From Falciphora oryzae (taxonomy: Eukaryota; Ascomycota; Sordariomycetes; Magnaporthales; Magnaporthaceae), in contig JNVV01000006.1 of the NCBI GenBank assembly GCA_000733355.1, positions 875,803 to 939,802 on the forward strand: a DNA stretch of 64,000 nucleotides. Reading direction: 5' to 3'. The translations under genes and the position numbers were made by a program. The notes beneath the pieces were generated by a model, which did no database searches, was not told the origin of the DNA, and saw nothing but the letters and a program-made list of their open reading frames with translations. Shown in pieces: positions 22,617 to 33,505 of the stretch (positions are counted from its first letter, which is position 1; every line of letters starts with the position of its first letter).

Positions 22617-23871
22617 GTCTGCGAGCAGGGGCCCCGCCGCATCTTGGTTCCCGCTCGCAAATCTAGCAACAGAGCTGGTCTGTCTCCTCGCGCTGAGGTG
22701 GGCGGCGGTGGTGATCAGGGGCCAAGGCAGCGAGGCGCACACGTGACGATGGCGGGATCTTGGTTTACGGACAGAAGGCGCCTCGGAATTGCCCTGCAGG
22801 CTGTCAGCTCAGCTGGCGCTCCACTCCCCCCGTGACTTGTCCCTTGTGGTGGGACATGACCCCGGGAGAGGCGGGGCTGAAATTACGGATGTCAGTGGAT
22901 CAGCTCGACGATAAGAAAAACTGGAAGACGGCCCGCCCGAGAAAAACTGAGAAAAAAAAAAAAGCGAGAAAAAGGGCTGGGCTAGGGGGCCTGGCGGCGC
23001 GGGGAAGCTGGGCTGGGCTGCCGACCAACTTCCCCAACAAATTCGGTCCCTGCCTAGGAGGCGGTAGCGTCGGTTGGAGGTACCTGCATGGACCAAGCCA
23101 AGATTGCACCTCGAATGTCTTTGGCAGGCAGAAAGTAGGGCGCACTTGGGATGGCAGCCTGGCTGGCAGCTGGGCATGGTTTCTCACAGAAACGCCAGCG
23201 AGCAACGTTGCGGCACGTGGCAGCGTCTCGCGCAGCGTGCAGGCGCAGCGGACGGTAACAGATGTGCCTATCACGAGGTTCCGCGACAGTCTCGTGCCAG
23301 CCCGTTTTGCGTTGAGCTCCGACCGTCCAAGGATGGCCCTCATTGGTCTCGACCAGGGCAGCCAACACGGCGGTCAACAAGCGGGGCCGCAGCAAGGACT
23401 GGAGGGCTGTTGTTCAGAATCAGCGTGCCGTCAGCTCTGTCCCGTGGCGTGCGCCTAGGCTAGCACCCGTGAACCTGCGGGACGAACCCTGTGACAGGGA
23501 GCAGCGATGCTTGACAGAGTGCCCTATATGAATTTGACTTTGGACCCTGCCCGGCCACCACAAAACAAACCTACACAGTACACAATCAACAGGCTCCGAC
23601 CTCGACTCCGACATAGGGCCATTGGAGAAGCAAGCCCCTCCGTTTTCTCCACGCCAGAACTGCCCGAGCCCTCACGAAAGCCGCTTCTGACCGCCGCATT
23701 GTCGCAAACACCGATCGTGTAGCCAAGCAGAATTCCGCCCTTTGCCTCATTTCGAGGCCCTCGTCTCGACGAGGGAACAGCCCCTCGGTGACGACATAGA
23801 ACCAGCCTCGCTGGCAGCAGTGCTCAGAGGAACATCTGAACAGCCGCCGGGTTGATACCTGGCCCGTCACG
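22617..23871. promoter_or_regulatory. Divergent promoter region COG8 / TLC-domain gene
   Basis: A 1255-bp spacer between divergent starts. Short overlapping ORFs only; no domain, RNA gene or defined operator recognised. Confidence 0.5.
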
Positions 23872-25006
23872 ATGCGGGATCCGTTTCCCATACCGATAAT
23901 CCCCGCCCTGAGCAGGGCAATCGAGCCCCTGGCCGAGAAGCTCTCGTTCGCGACGCTGCCGCTGCATGTCCACGAGGTTGCTGCCGGCGCCCTTCTCTAC
24001 ACGTTCGTCCAGGTCGTCGTCTCGCCATGGATCTCGATGAAGCTCTGGCCAAAGTACTATCCCCTCCACGACCGAGGCAAGCGTGTTAGCTGGGACGCCC
24101 ACGTCGTGTCCATGGTCCAGAGCTGTCTAATCAACGTCCTGGCCCTCTGGATCATGTTCGCCGACGAGGAGCGCTGGAACATGGACTGGGAGCAGCGTGT
24201 CTGGGGCTACACGGGCGCCCACGGCATGATCCAGGGCCTGGCCGCTGGCTACTTTGTCTGGGATCTCATCGTCACCGTCATCCACATCGACGTCTTCGGC
24301 CTCGGCCTCTTGGCCCACGCCACCAGCGCCTTGGTCGTCTACTCCTTTGGCTTTGTGAGTGTGCCCGTCTTGTTTCCTAGCCTCCGCGGACATGTTGCCG
24401 ACACCAGCTAACCCCCGTGCACAGAGGCCGGTCCTCAACTACTACGCGACCACCTTCATCCTCTACGAGCTGTCGACCCCCTTCCTGAACATCCACTGGT
24501 TCTTCGACAAGCTGGAGATGACGGGCACCAGGGCCCAGCTGTACAACGGCATTTGCCTTATCACCGTCTTCTTCTCGTGCCGTCTGGTGTGGGGCAACTA
24601 CCAGTCTGCCATGGTCTACAAGGATATGTGGCATGCCTTGAAGTCCGGGCCCTCCATGTCGCCGGCGTCCCAGACCCCCAACAACGCTTCCATCTCCTAC
24701 GGCGGTGACGACGTCATGGTGTTCGCCCAGAACGCCGGACCGATCCCCATGTGGCTTGTTGGCCTCTACGTGGCAAGCAACCTCACGCTGAACATGCTCA
24801 ACGTCCACTGGTTCTTCAAGATGATCAAGGCTGTTAAGAAGCGCTTCGAGCCCGCCAAGGATGCGCCGAAAACCAAGGAAAAGGTGGCATCTGGTACTCC
24901 CAAGGGCATCGCTACGGGCCTGCAGCAGAAGGTCGACGAGCTCCGCAAGCGACCCCTGCCAGACTCGGTGCCTGCTATCGAGGGCGACCTCGCCGAGATG
25001 CAGTAG
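23872..25006 (+). CDS. TLC-domain membrane protein (TLCD4/TMEM56-like)
   Basis: Polytopic membrane protein of the TRAM-LAG1-CLN8 fold, probably in the ER or endomembranes; the substrate is unknown. Exons 23872-24354 and 24425-25006; 354 aa. Six or so hydrophobic segments are visible, with the TLC landmarks WDAHVVSMVQSCLINVLALW, GYTGAHGMIQGLAAGYFVWD, IVTVIHIDVFGLGLLAHATS, LYELSTPFLNIHWFFDKLEM and GICLITVFFSCRLVWGNYQS. The His in IHIDVFGLGLLAHA and the STPFLNIHWFF motif are typical of TLCD proteins rather than ceramide synthases. Ceramide synthase Lag motif features and a homeobox-like domain are absent. The C-terminus is a basic cytosolic tail (about 60 residues). The single intron is GTGAGT...TGCACAG. 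Confidence 0.85.
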
Positions 25007-25598
25007 GAGCTGCAAATCTCTCTTTTGGCTCGTGTCATGCTTTGCGCCACCCCCCTCACCAGGAATTCCGCGGGCGCAGAGACCGCTTTGGACTGTCATG
25101 TGACCCGAATCCCCTAAACCTGTCACCCATCTTGGGAATCTTTTGTTTTCCAGCTCCTTTGCGCCGGCTGTGGCGATTATAAATCATGTATATAATGCTC
25201 GTTGCTTGTTTATTTGCCTGTTATCTCTTCTGCTCTGTCCCCTCGCCCGCGTGCTCTGCTCTATGCCCAGGCTCAGTTGCCTGCACAGCATTGCCGCCAC
25301 GGCAGAACGAGAGCCACATCATGTCGAAGCTCATCCCCATCACCATTAGTCCTTTGTCCATCATGAACCCTTCCAGGATGCTCATGCCTGTTCACTGCTT
25401 CTCCAGCTGCCCGTGGTAAAGCGAGCACGGGACCAGACCGGAAGAAGAAAAAGAGAAGATTGACAGCGTTTTGCTTTGGCATTCGATGGTTCCGAAGGGG
25501 ACACACAGGGGGTATGTGTGAGTACCTAAGAGGCAGGATGGGAAAATGGCATGGAGACGACGGCAAAGGCGCAACAAAGCCCCCGTCAGAGATTTCGC
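25007..25598. other. Convergent 3' flanks
   Basis: About 590 bp between the TLC gene and the glycine-rich gene. Nothing coding is supported. Confidence 0.5.
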
Positions 25599-26362
25599 CT
25601 AGTCATCGGGCTCGATCTCAACCGCCTCGTCGTCGCTACCGTCGTCTTCCACATCCCTGCCGACAACTGCGCGAGCAGCGGGCTTTCCCTTGCCGCCCCC
25701 TCCTCCGGCTGCTGCTCCACCGGGAAGGCCGGCCAGAGGATTGGCACCCCCGGCGGCGCCACCACCTGCTGCCCCGCCGAGAAGACCTGCTAAGGGGTTG
25801 GCACCACCAGCCGCACCACCGCCGCCACCCAAGAGGCCACCGAGGGCACCGAGTCCACCGCCAGCAGCAGCTCCTCCGCCCTTGCCTTTACCCTTGCCCT
25901 TGCCTCCACCACCCGCCCCTGCTCCGCCCAGGGCACCAAGCCCACCCCTGGCGCCGGCGCCTCCAGCTGCTGCCGCCTTGTTATTCCTAGCCACGTCCTT
26001 TGCTGCTGCTGCAGGCGCGCTGCCGGCTCCTCCAGTCAGTCCGCCCAGCAGACCTAGAATGTCTCCGGGGCCACCGGCACCTCCAGCACCCCCGGCTCCT
26101 CCGCCGCCGGCCGCTCCTGCTGCGGCCCTTTTCGTCGAATTTTCATGTCAGCATCGTCTTGAGTTGAACCTGTGATCACACAGCGACGGTCTTGGGACTA
26201 GCTGGCGCACCGCCAAATAGGATATACGCACTGCTTAATCTCGGCCGCACCCGCTCCGGGACCGGCAGTCTCTGACTTTTTGGAGAGCCCGCTCGTCGGT
26301 GCTGCCGCTGTGGTGGCCACGAGTACGGCCAGCGCGCTCACGAGAGCCGCCTTTGTGTACAT
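25599..26362 (-). CDS. Predicted secreted glycine-rich protein
   Basis: Not recognised as a named family. Exons (minus): 26362-26232 and 26127-25599; 660 nt, 219 aa. The start MYTKAALVSALAVLVATTAAA looks like a signal peptide with a cleavage site before APTSG. The first exon ends AEIKQ and joins a Gly/Ala-rich exon with a GGPGDILGLLGGLTGGAGS segment, a basic GKGKGKGKGG block (also a second GGGGKGKPAARA), and two copies of a GGANPLAGL unit (ANPLAGLLGG and ANPLAGLPGG). The C-terminus is strongly acidic (DVEDDGSDDEAVEIEPDD). The donor is GTGCGT, the acceptor GACGAAAAG, and a TGCTGAC branch-like motif precedes it. A cell-wall or effector-like role is inference only. The second exon alone lacks a natural start. 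Confidence 0.7.
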
Positions 26363-28714
26363 CTTTGTGTCAAAGATTATCACGCGGAGCGTGGGCAGGA
26401 TGGTTCCCACAGATATAAAACTGATAAAGTTAGGGAGGGACTGGTGGCGATTATGCACAGCACAACAGCCACTTGAGATAGATGAGGGATAGAAGGATAT
26501 AGACTGAAGGTCTGAAGACTCGGGGTATCTAGGGCTTGCGGCGACGTGCAAGTTGGCCCTCGGGGCGGGTGACCAGATGTGCGACAGCTTGCGCTTATAT
26601 ACATAGTCTGCTGGCTCGTCGTCTTCTGTCTCTGCTCACGTCCCTGTCCGCACCCGAGAACCCGAGGGAGTAGCCAGTAGTCTCTGGCCATGATCCTAAC
26701 CTTGCGATAGGACCACAGTCCCGAGAACGCAAGACAAGCTTCGAGTCAAACCTCCCAAAACGACACTCTGAGATGTGACAGCGGAGAGAAGAAACCATTC
26801 AAGCTCCAGCCAATCCGTTCCATCTCGGATTCGCGGCGAGATCCCTCTCGGCGCCAGCAGAAGGGGAGGGATAGGGGCAGATGTTGGGATCCTGCCTCCT
26901 GCTTGGCCAACTTTGTACACACAGCACATACACTTGTTTCGTCCCTTCAGGCGTGAGAATGCATCGGCAAAAAAAAAGCTTGTGCCACCTGCGCGTTTCT
27001 CGCACCGGTGCATCTTGGCGGACACATCTGTCGAAACAAAACAGGCTCGAGCCAATCAGTGGTGGTAGGGTGATTCGTCCCATCTGGCTTTGTGCGTGGA
27101 AATATTTCTCGTCCTCGTCTTGTTTTCTCTCAACCATGCTGGCGGCCGGAGCGGGCAAGGCCCAAACGGCACCGAGACAAATGAGATCGAGGGACGCCCC
27201 CTACATAAACGCCGTGTAAGCAGGGCCGCGAGTCGAAAAAGTGACGTTTAACGGCCGCCATTGCGGACTGCAGGTCGTCTCGACCGACCACACGGGACGG
27301 ACGCACGCCGAAGCACAGGGGGTTAGATTATGGAGGAAGGCGTCAATGACTGAAATCAACCTCGCTGAGCTCCTGCTACTCCCGAGTCTCCCAGGCCACC
27401 CCGAATCCTGTTCGGCCGGATCTCGGCTCAGGGGTAGGGGTGCTGGCAGGTGTCATGAGCGTTTCTTGCACCGGACAGGGGCACACCAATCGGATCCCCA
27501 GCCAAGCAGCAGCAAATGCCAACGTGCTACACGACAAACCTCGCATGTTTGTATGTATGTGTATAAACTTGCACGTAAATCTGTAATAACGGCTACTAAC
27601 AACGGGCACCAACAGATTATGCTCCAAGTGCCGCCCTTCCCGTGAAGAAGACGATGAGATGGACGAGACGCGGAGACTAGGGTTGACGGCGGAATACCGG
27701 GAAGCAGAGGGACAGGTAGGTAGGTATCGACTTGCTGGAAATAAAAAATAACTATGTATGTGGCAGATGCCCAACTAAGCTCCGCAGGTTCCCTTTGCTC
27801 AGCAACCAACCCCTGAGGGTGGCAGAATTACGGAAAGAATGAGGTATACAGCGGAGGGAGAGACACATAATGACAACAAAACAATATAAAATAGAATCAA
27901 CAGGATGAAGGGGGTTTGGGGGTGAGGCAGTTACTGGGGCGTTGTGTGTGGAAGTGAGGGAAAACGGAGGCGGTGGCAGCTGGGGATCGGATTGGTAAAT
28001 GTGTCTGATGGCACATGAGAGGTGCTGCCCCTCTTGGAGAGACGCAGACTCAGACAGCAGGTACACAAGCCCTAGGCGTCAAAAGTGACATTGAGCCAGC
28101 AAGTCGCGACAGTCGAGGCCGACACAAACACCCAAGCCAGCCGCGATTACCGGCCTCCAAGATGGCTGACCGATGCAGCAGGGGCACCTTGAAAGCCAAT
28201 GGACACACCTCGGAAGCCGGAGAAGTCAGACGGGGGAGTCCTTCCCCTGATAGACGATCGACCCGGCCTTCCCCTCGTCGTTTGGCAGTTAGCCTCTGAG
28301 CCTGTCCGCCCGTGTCCAGCTCAATCTACCCTCGCCACCCAACCACCGAGACCCTTGGAATGGTCCCTGGTGGCACACGACGCAGCTGGCGGAGCCTATC
28401 GCATCATCCAAGACGCCCACTGCCCTCCCGAGGCCTACAGGACCAGACCCTGCAACGCGTGCCGTGCAAGCAAGCCGTGGAATCGCCGGGCCTTTCTAGG
28501 GTGGTCCGATGAGATAGCTGCCAGGCCGGGGATAATGCGAGTCCATACATCGATTGCCTTGTCTGGCGAAACCCGACGGGTATCTACTGTAGTCGACGAC
28601 TCGATAATGTGGCACGTGGCACTGGGGGCCGCCCATCAGAAATCCCCTCCCCACTCGTCAAACAAAACGCGACCTAGGTCGGATAACAACCCCGTCCTTG
28701 CCTCCTGGTATCGA
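26363..28714. other. Gene-poor intergenic region
   Basis: About 2.35 kb between the promoter of the glycine-rich gene and the 3' end of SLA1. Short mutually overlapping ORFs only; no recognisable protein, tRNA or transposon. Confidence 0.5.
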
Positions 28715-31700
28715 TTAGAACCCAAAAGGGTTTTGTGGCGTCGCGGCGGAAAGGTTCGCCCGACGCCCCGTGGGTTGCGGCGCGAGCTTGTTGGCCTCGG
28801 GCTGCACGCCGAACCGCACCGGAGGCGCCGGCCCCGTGGGTTGCGGCTGCAAGGGCGCTGCCGCCATGCCGGCATTTCCAAACCCGTGCGTGAAGTGCAG
28901 GCCAGTAGCCTGAGGCTGCAACGGCTGCATAGGCGACTGCTGTTGTGGCGGCATCCCTGTCCTCTGCGGCTCCATCGCCGGCGGCAGATAGTTGTTGACA
29001 CCAGCTCCGGGCATGCCGAACGGCGGTTGTTGCTGTTGCTGCTGCGGCTGGTTGAACCCGCCAGGGAAGCCCGTTACTTGCATCTGCAGGGGCGAGAACT
29101 GAGCCTGCGGCTGCTGCTGAGGCGGCAGCCCGTTCATATTCATACCCGTGGGCTGCTGCTGCATGAATTGGAAGCCCTGCTGCGGCTGCTGCATGCCCGT
29201 CTGGAACGGCATGAGCCCCGGTTGCCCCGTCGGCTGGGGCTGGAAGCCTTGCATGGGGCCCATGCCCATTTGCTGTTGCTGCTGCTGCATCTGCTGGGCG
29301 TACTGCTGTTGTAACCTGACTTGGTTGATCTCGTTCAGGCTCTGGCCGGGGGGCGCCACGTGGCCCGTCATCTGCGGCAGCAGCGGGGGCGGCGTGAAGG
29401 CGCTGGGCTGTGCCGACTGGGGAGCCGAGAGCGGCCTGGCAGGTTGGGGCGGAGGCAACAGCGCTCCTTGGCCCTGGGTGTATTGTGGCGCAATGGGTCG
29501 CGCTCGGGCAAAAGACTGCTGCTGCTGCTGTTGCTGCTGGCCGTTGAGAGCCGGCGCGGGCACGCCAGTCGGCTGCTGAGCAAGGGTCGAGAAGAACGAG
29601 GGCGTGGCCCCTTGGGGTTGTGGTTGTGTGACAGGTTGTTGCGGCGCCTGGACGACCTGGACCGGAGCCTGAACGGGAGGCGCAGCCGTCCTGTCCGGCT
29701 GCAGGGGCTGGCTAAGCAACGACAGCTCTTGCATGGCGCCGGTGGGGGCGGCGATGAGGGGCTTGGGAGCAGAGGCGGGGGCAGGGGCGGGAGCGCTGGT
29801 CGCAGCGGGTGCCTGCGGCTCTTGGCGCGGCGCGGCTGCCGGCTCGGGTGTTGGCTGCTTCGTCGACGGCTTCACGTCCCAAGCATCGTCGTCGAACCCG
29901 CTAGCCGTGGTTCCAGTCGCCGAGGCGGGCGTCATGACAGGGGCCGCTGCTGACGATTTGCTGTCGGCCGCGCTAGACCCTGTGGCCGACGGGGTGAAAG
30001 CCTTGGGGTCGACGACATCGCTTGTTGCCGTCGCGGGCGCTGGCCGACCCCGCCTCGTGTTGTTCCTCAAGGCCCCGCCGGGACCCGAGAACAGCCCGCC
30101 GGGGCTTTCAGCATCACCCTCGTCGCCCTTCTTGCGGTTCCGGCCGTACTTGCCGTCCAGGAAGCGCATCACCTTGATTATATCCCCTTCCCTCAGGCCG
30201 AGGTTGCGCAGGATGCTGGCGTCCACGTCGGGCAGCACGCTCTCGTCTATCGAATCCTTGGTGAAGGCCTGGGCATAGCGCTCGCACAGGCCAGGGGCAA
30301 TGTCACACCCCAAGAAGAAGGGGAACCAGTCGTACTCTTTTTTGGGCTCGATGGATGCTCCAAGCTTGCCTGCCCCCGTCAGTGCCGGCGAGAGGCGGCC
30401 GGCCTCGATGTTCTTCTTGACGTTGGACAGCGGCTTGTCCTCGTCCAGTGAGATGCCCTCGACCCGCTCGACGTACTCCAGGTCCTCGACCGACATTTTT
30501 GCAATGGGCACGGCAATCTTGACGCCGTTCAGCTTGTGGAGATTGATCTTGCCCTCCTTGAGGCCGAGGTACTGCGCCTCGACGCTGAACGATTTTGACC
30601 GGTCCGTCCACGTCCTGACCTTGGACATATCCGGCTCTGTACGGGCGCGAGGGAGGTGGGTTGGAAATGAGCCTGTCAGCCCAGCTGGTTTTCCGCATGG
30701 GGTAAGGGGAAGGGGGTGGAGGCAGAGCGGGTGGGGGAAAGGAGAACCTACTTGACTTGCCCCCCGAACGGGCACTCGACGAGTCTCCTCGGCCATTCTC
30801 TCTCTTGCTGCTGCTTCGCTGTTGTTGACCGCCAATGTTACCAGAACTGCTCCTATCTCTAGCCAACAGGCTGCTGCGTCGCTCGGGCAAGCGCACTCCA
30901 GGCCCTACCTCTGAATGTCGTCTCGACTCGTCCTTCATTGCCGCGCGGACGGCCTCCTTGGTCAAGCGCTCCTCTTCTAGCCGGTTCTGTGCCACGGTGG
31001 ACTTGCCCGCGTTGATGCCCGAAGTCGCCGCAGCGGCGGCCGGGTTCGGTGATATCACGCTTATAATCTCGATGTAGCTGCTGGGCACGACGCCCTCCTT
31101 GCCGTTCTTGACCCGCCTGACCATCCACCAGTCCTCGCTCTTGGTGTCGTCGATGATGACGACCTCGTCGTCCACGGCGACAGTGACCTCGTCGTCTCCC
31201 TGCGCCATGAAGTCGTAGAGCACCTTTCCCTTGCGCTGCTCCTGTGACGTTCCGGCCATGATGACCTCACGAAGACCCTCGGCCTTGACGGCGCCCGAGA
31301 GCTCGCCCAGGACGGCCACGATCTCCTCGGCCGTGTCCTTGGCGCCCGCGTGGAAGTCGACGCTGTTGCTGGGGCGCACGAGCTCGAGGAAGACGTGCTT
31401 GCCCTCGCGCGAGTAGTGCGTCATCTTGTCGGCCGTCCACTCGCGCGAGGGGCCATCCTGGGCCCGCTCCGGTGCGATCAGAATCGTGCCCGTCTTGAGA
31501 TTGATGCCCAGCGTCGTCGGCATCTTCTTCTTCTTGCCCATCACCGACACCATCTCGTTGATGTTGTACATGCGGAAGCCGCCGGGCGACATTATGGGCG
31601 TTTCGTACGGCCGGTCGTGGTCGTCGTCGCGGCGGACCGACGACCCCCTCTGGGGCAGGGGCGGCGACCTCATCGACGTCTCGTCTATCGAGCGTGTCGA

Positions 31701-32534
31701 CTGCTCCCGCGGCCTGGTCGGCAGCGGCGGGGACTGGCCCCCGTCCTCGTCATCGGTGCCATCTGAGGTGTACTGCGGCCTTGGTGGCAGGGAGACCGAG
31801 GGAGGAGCCCTCGGGGCGGGAGCGGATGCAGACGCAGACCGGGCAGCCAGAACGCCGGCCAGTGCCGCAGCCGGGCCGGCGGGGCCGCTGGGCTCGGGGG
31901 GCGCGGCCGGCTGGGCAGCTGGTGGCGGGCTTGGTGAATCGTCGACGGGAGCCCTGGCGGGCAGAGCTGGCGGCCGCGGGGTGGCGGCCGCGGGCTCTGG
32001 TTCGGCGGCGGCGGCATCCTGGATCTCGATGTAGTTGGAGGGCACGAACCCAAAGTCCTTTTCGTAGCCGGCCAGGATCCAGTCCGGATCGGACTGGTCG
32101 TAGACGGCGAGCTGGGCGTCCTCGGGGAACGTGAGCTCCTCGTCCGACTGCCTCGTGTAATCAAACAGGGCCCTGGCCTGGGCTTTGGGTTGGACCTGGC
32201 AGAGGGAAAGGCGGCAATCGCACGGGAATGATGCATGTCAGCCGCTGGCGCGTCGCGGGCCAGAAACGGGGGGTCCAGGCACGGAGTCACGGGGGGGACC
32301 CGGCGATGCATGCGGCGGGTTCGCTCGCTCACTCACCTCCTCGATGTACGTGTTTGGTATCAGGCCCTCGGGCTCCTCCTCCTCGTCCTCGGCGGCGCGC
32401 TTCTTGGCCTTCCACCAAGCATCCTCGGTGCTCTTCTCGAGGATGTAGAGCAGGTCGCCCTCGACCAGCACCAGCTCGCCCTCGGACTGGGGAGTGTAGT
32501 CGTAGAGCGCCCGGTAGACGCCCAGGAACCCCAT
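28715..32534 (-). CDS. SLA1: Actin cytoskeleton-regulatory protein SLA1
   Basis: Endocytic adaptor at cortical actin patches, linking cargo and clathrin to Las17/Arp2/3 and Pan1/End3. Exons (minus): 32534-32337, 32195-30752, 30636-28715; 3564 nt, 1187 aa. Domains in order: SH3-1 about 4-65 (YRALYDYTPQSEGELVLVEG), SH3-2 about 70-128 (ARALFDYTRQSDEELTF), a Pro/Ala-rich linker, SH3-3 about 386-443 (VLYDFMAQGDDEVTVAVDDE), SHD1 about 550-605 (KVRTWTDRSKSFSVEAQYLG), and the SAM-like SHD2 about 645-715 (EYDWFPFFLGCDIAPGLCER). A Gln/Pro/Gly-rich tail with repeated LxxQxTG-type motifs follows to the end. Intron 2 joins phase 1 at GKS|KPDMSKVRTW. The tail repeats are the substrate class of Prk1/Ark1 kinases in yeast. 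Confidence 0.95.
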
Positions 32535-33505
32535 GTTGGGCCGAGGCGTGTTGTCGGGGCTGGACAGAGTCTGGAATCCGCGCCGTGTTCGGTCGGGCAG
32601 GCACGGAGGCTGGATGGGGGTGGAGGGGCGGGATTGCGGTGTTTGGTGGTCGACGGCGATGGGGCCGGTTGCTGCTTGCTTGCTTGCGTCTCGCACACAA
32701 ACAGCCCTGGCTGGCTCCGGCTTCAGCACACACACTGCACTGCACACCGCACGGCACGCACACACGAAGCAGCGTAGCACAGCCGACTGCTGACTGGCTG
32801 TGGCCTGTGAGGTTGGGTGTGGGCACGCACTGGCTCGCTCGCTCTCGCTCGAAGTTCTGGGCTTTCTCCTCCCGCCGTGGCTGGGGTCGGGCTCGGCTGG
32901 CTTGCCTGTTCTGATCAAGCAAGGAGAGCGAGCAGGGCAACCCACAGCCACCCGACCTGGTAGCGACGTTGGTTGGATTAGCTAATCCACGGGTTTTGGA
33001 ACTTGTGGGGGCGCCGGTGGGCCGTGACGTTGCCAGACATGGGTGGGATTTTGATTGCTGCATCTCGGCGAAGCGCCAAGCTGCCAATGCCAGTATCAAT
33101 TTTGATCCCTTTTTACGAGCACCATGATCGCATTGCCTCGGCCATATTTGATGTGCCGGAAGCACCTCGCGGTACATCACAAAGCAGATAGGGCAGAGAT
33201 GTACCTCTGTCTAGGCCTGTCGCTGTCTACCCGGCCCTAAAGCTTCTGCATCAGGGGCTTCTGCATCAGGGGCGAGCCCACGAGGCGCTGCCTATTTTAT
33301 CCGGCACGAACTTAGATTTATCTCTCACCCGATCTCACTCTCTCAAGCTTTTACCTATTTCTCATGGAGCTAACTACCCGCCTGCTACATTTCCTCCCCA
33401 TCCATTTCTCTATCCATCCGGGAAAAAAAGACAACGCAAACTGTGAAATGTCTCAAGTGTTAAATAGTACCGTCCCGGCTTCCATCGGCTCCAAAATCAT
33501 AGCCA
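32535..33505. other. Intergenic, SLA1 promoter and AMP deaminase 3' flank
   Basis: About 970 bp. It contains a GCAC-rich tract at 32728-32765 and a 15-bp direct repeat at 33242-33271. No gene seen. Confidence 0.5.
33242..33271. repeat. Tandem direct repeat, 2 x 15 bp
   Basis: Two adjacent identical copies of GCTTCTGCATCAGGG. Short and probably incidental. Confidence 0.85.

Noticed and set aside
24425..25006. Ceramide synthase identity for the TLC protein
   Set aside because: The full Lag1 motif and ceramide-synthase length are missing; landmarks fit TLCD-type proteins.
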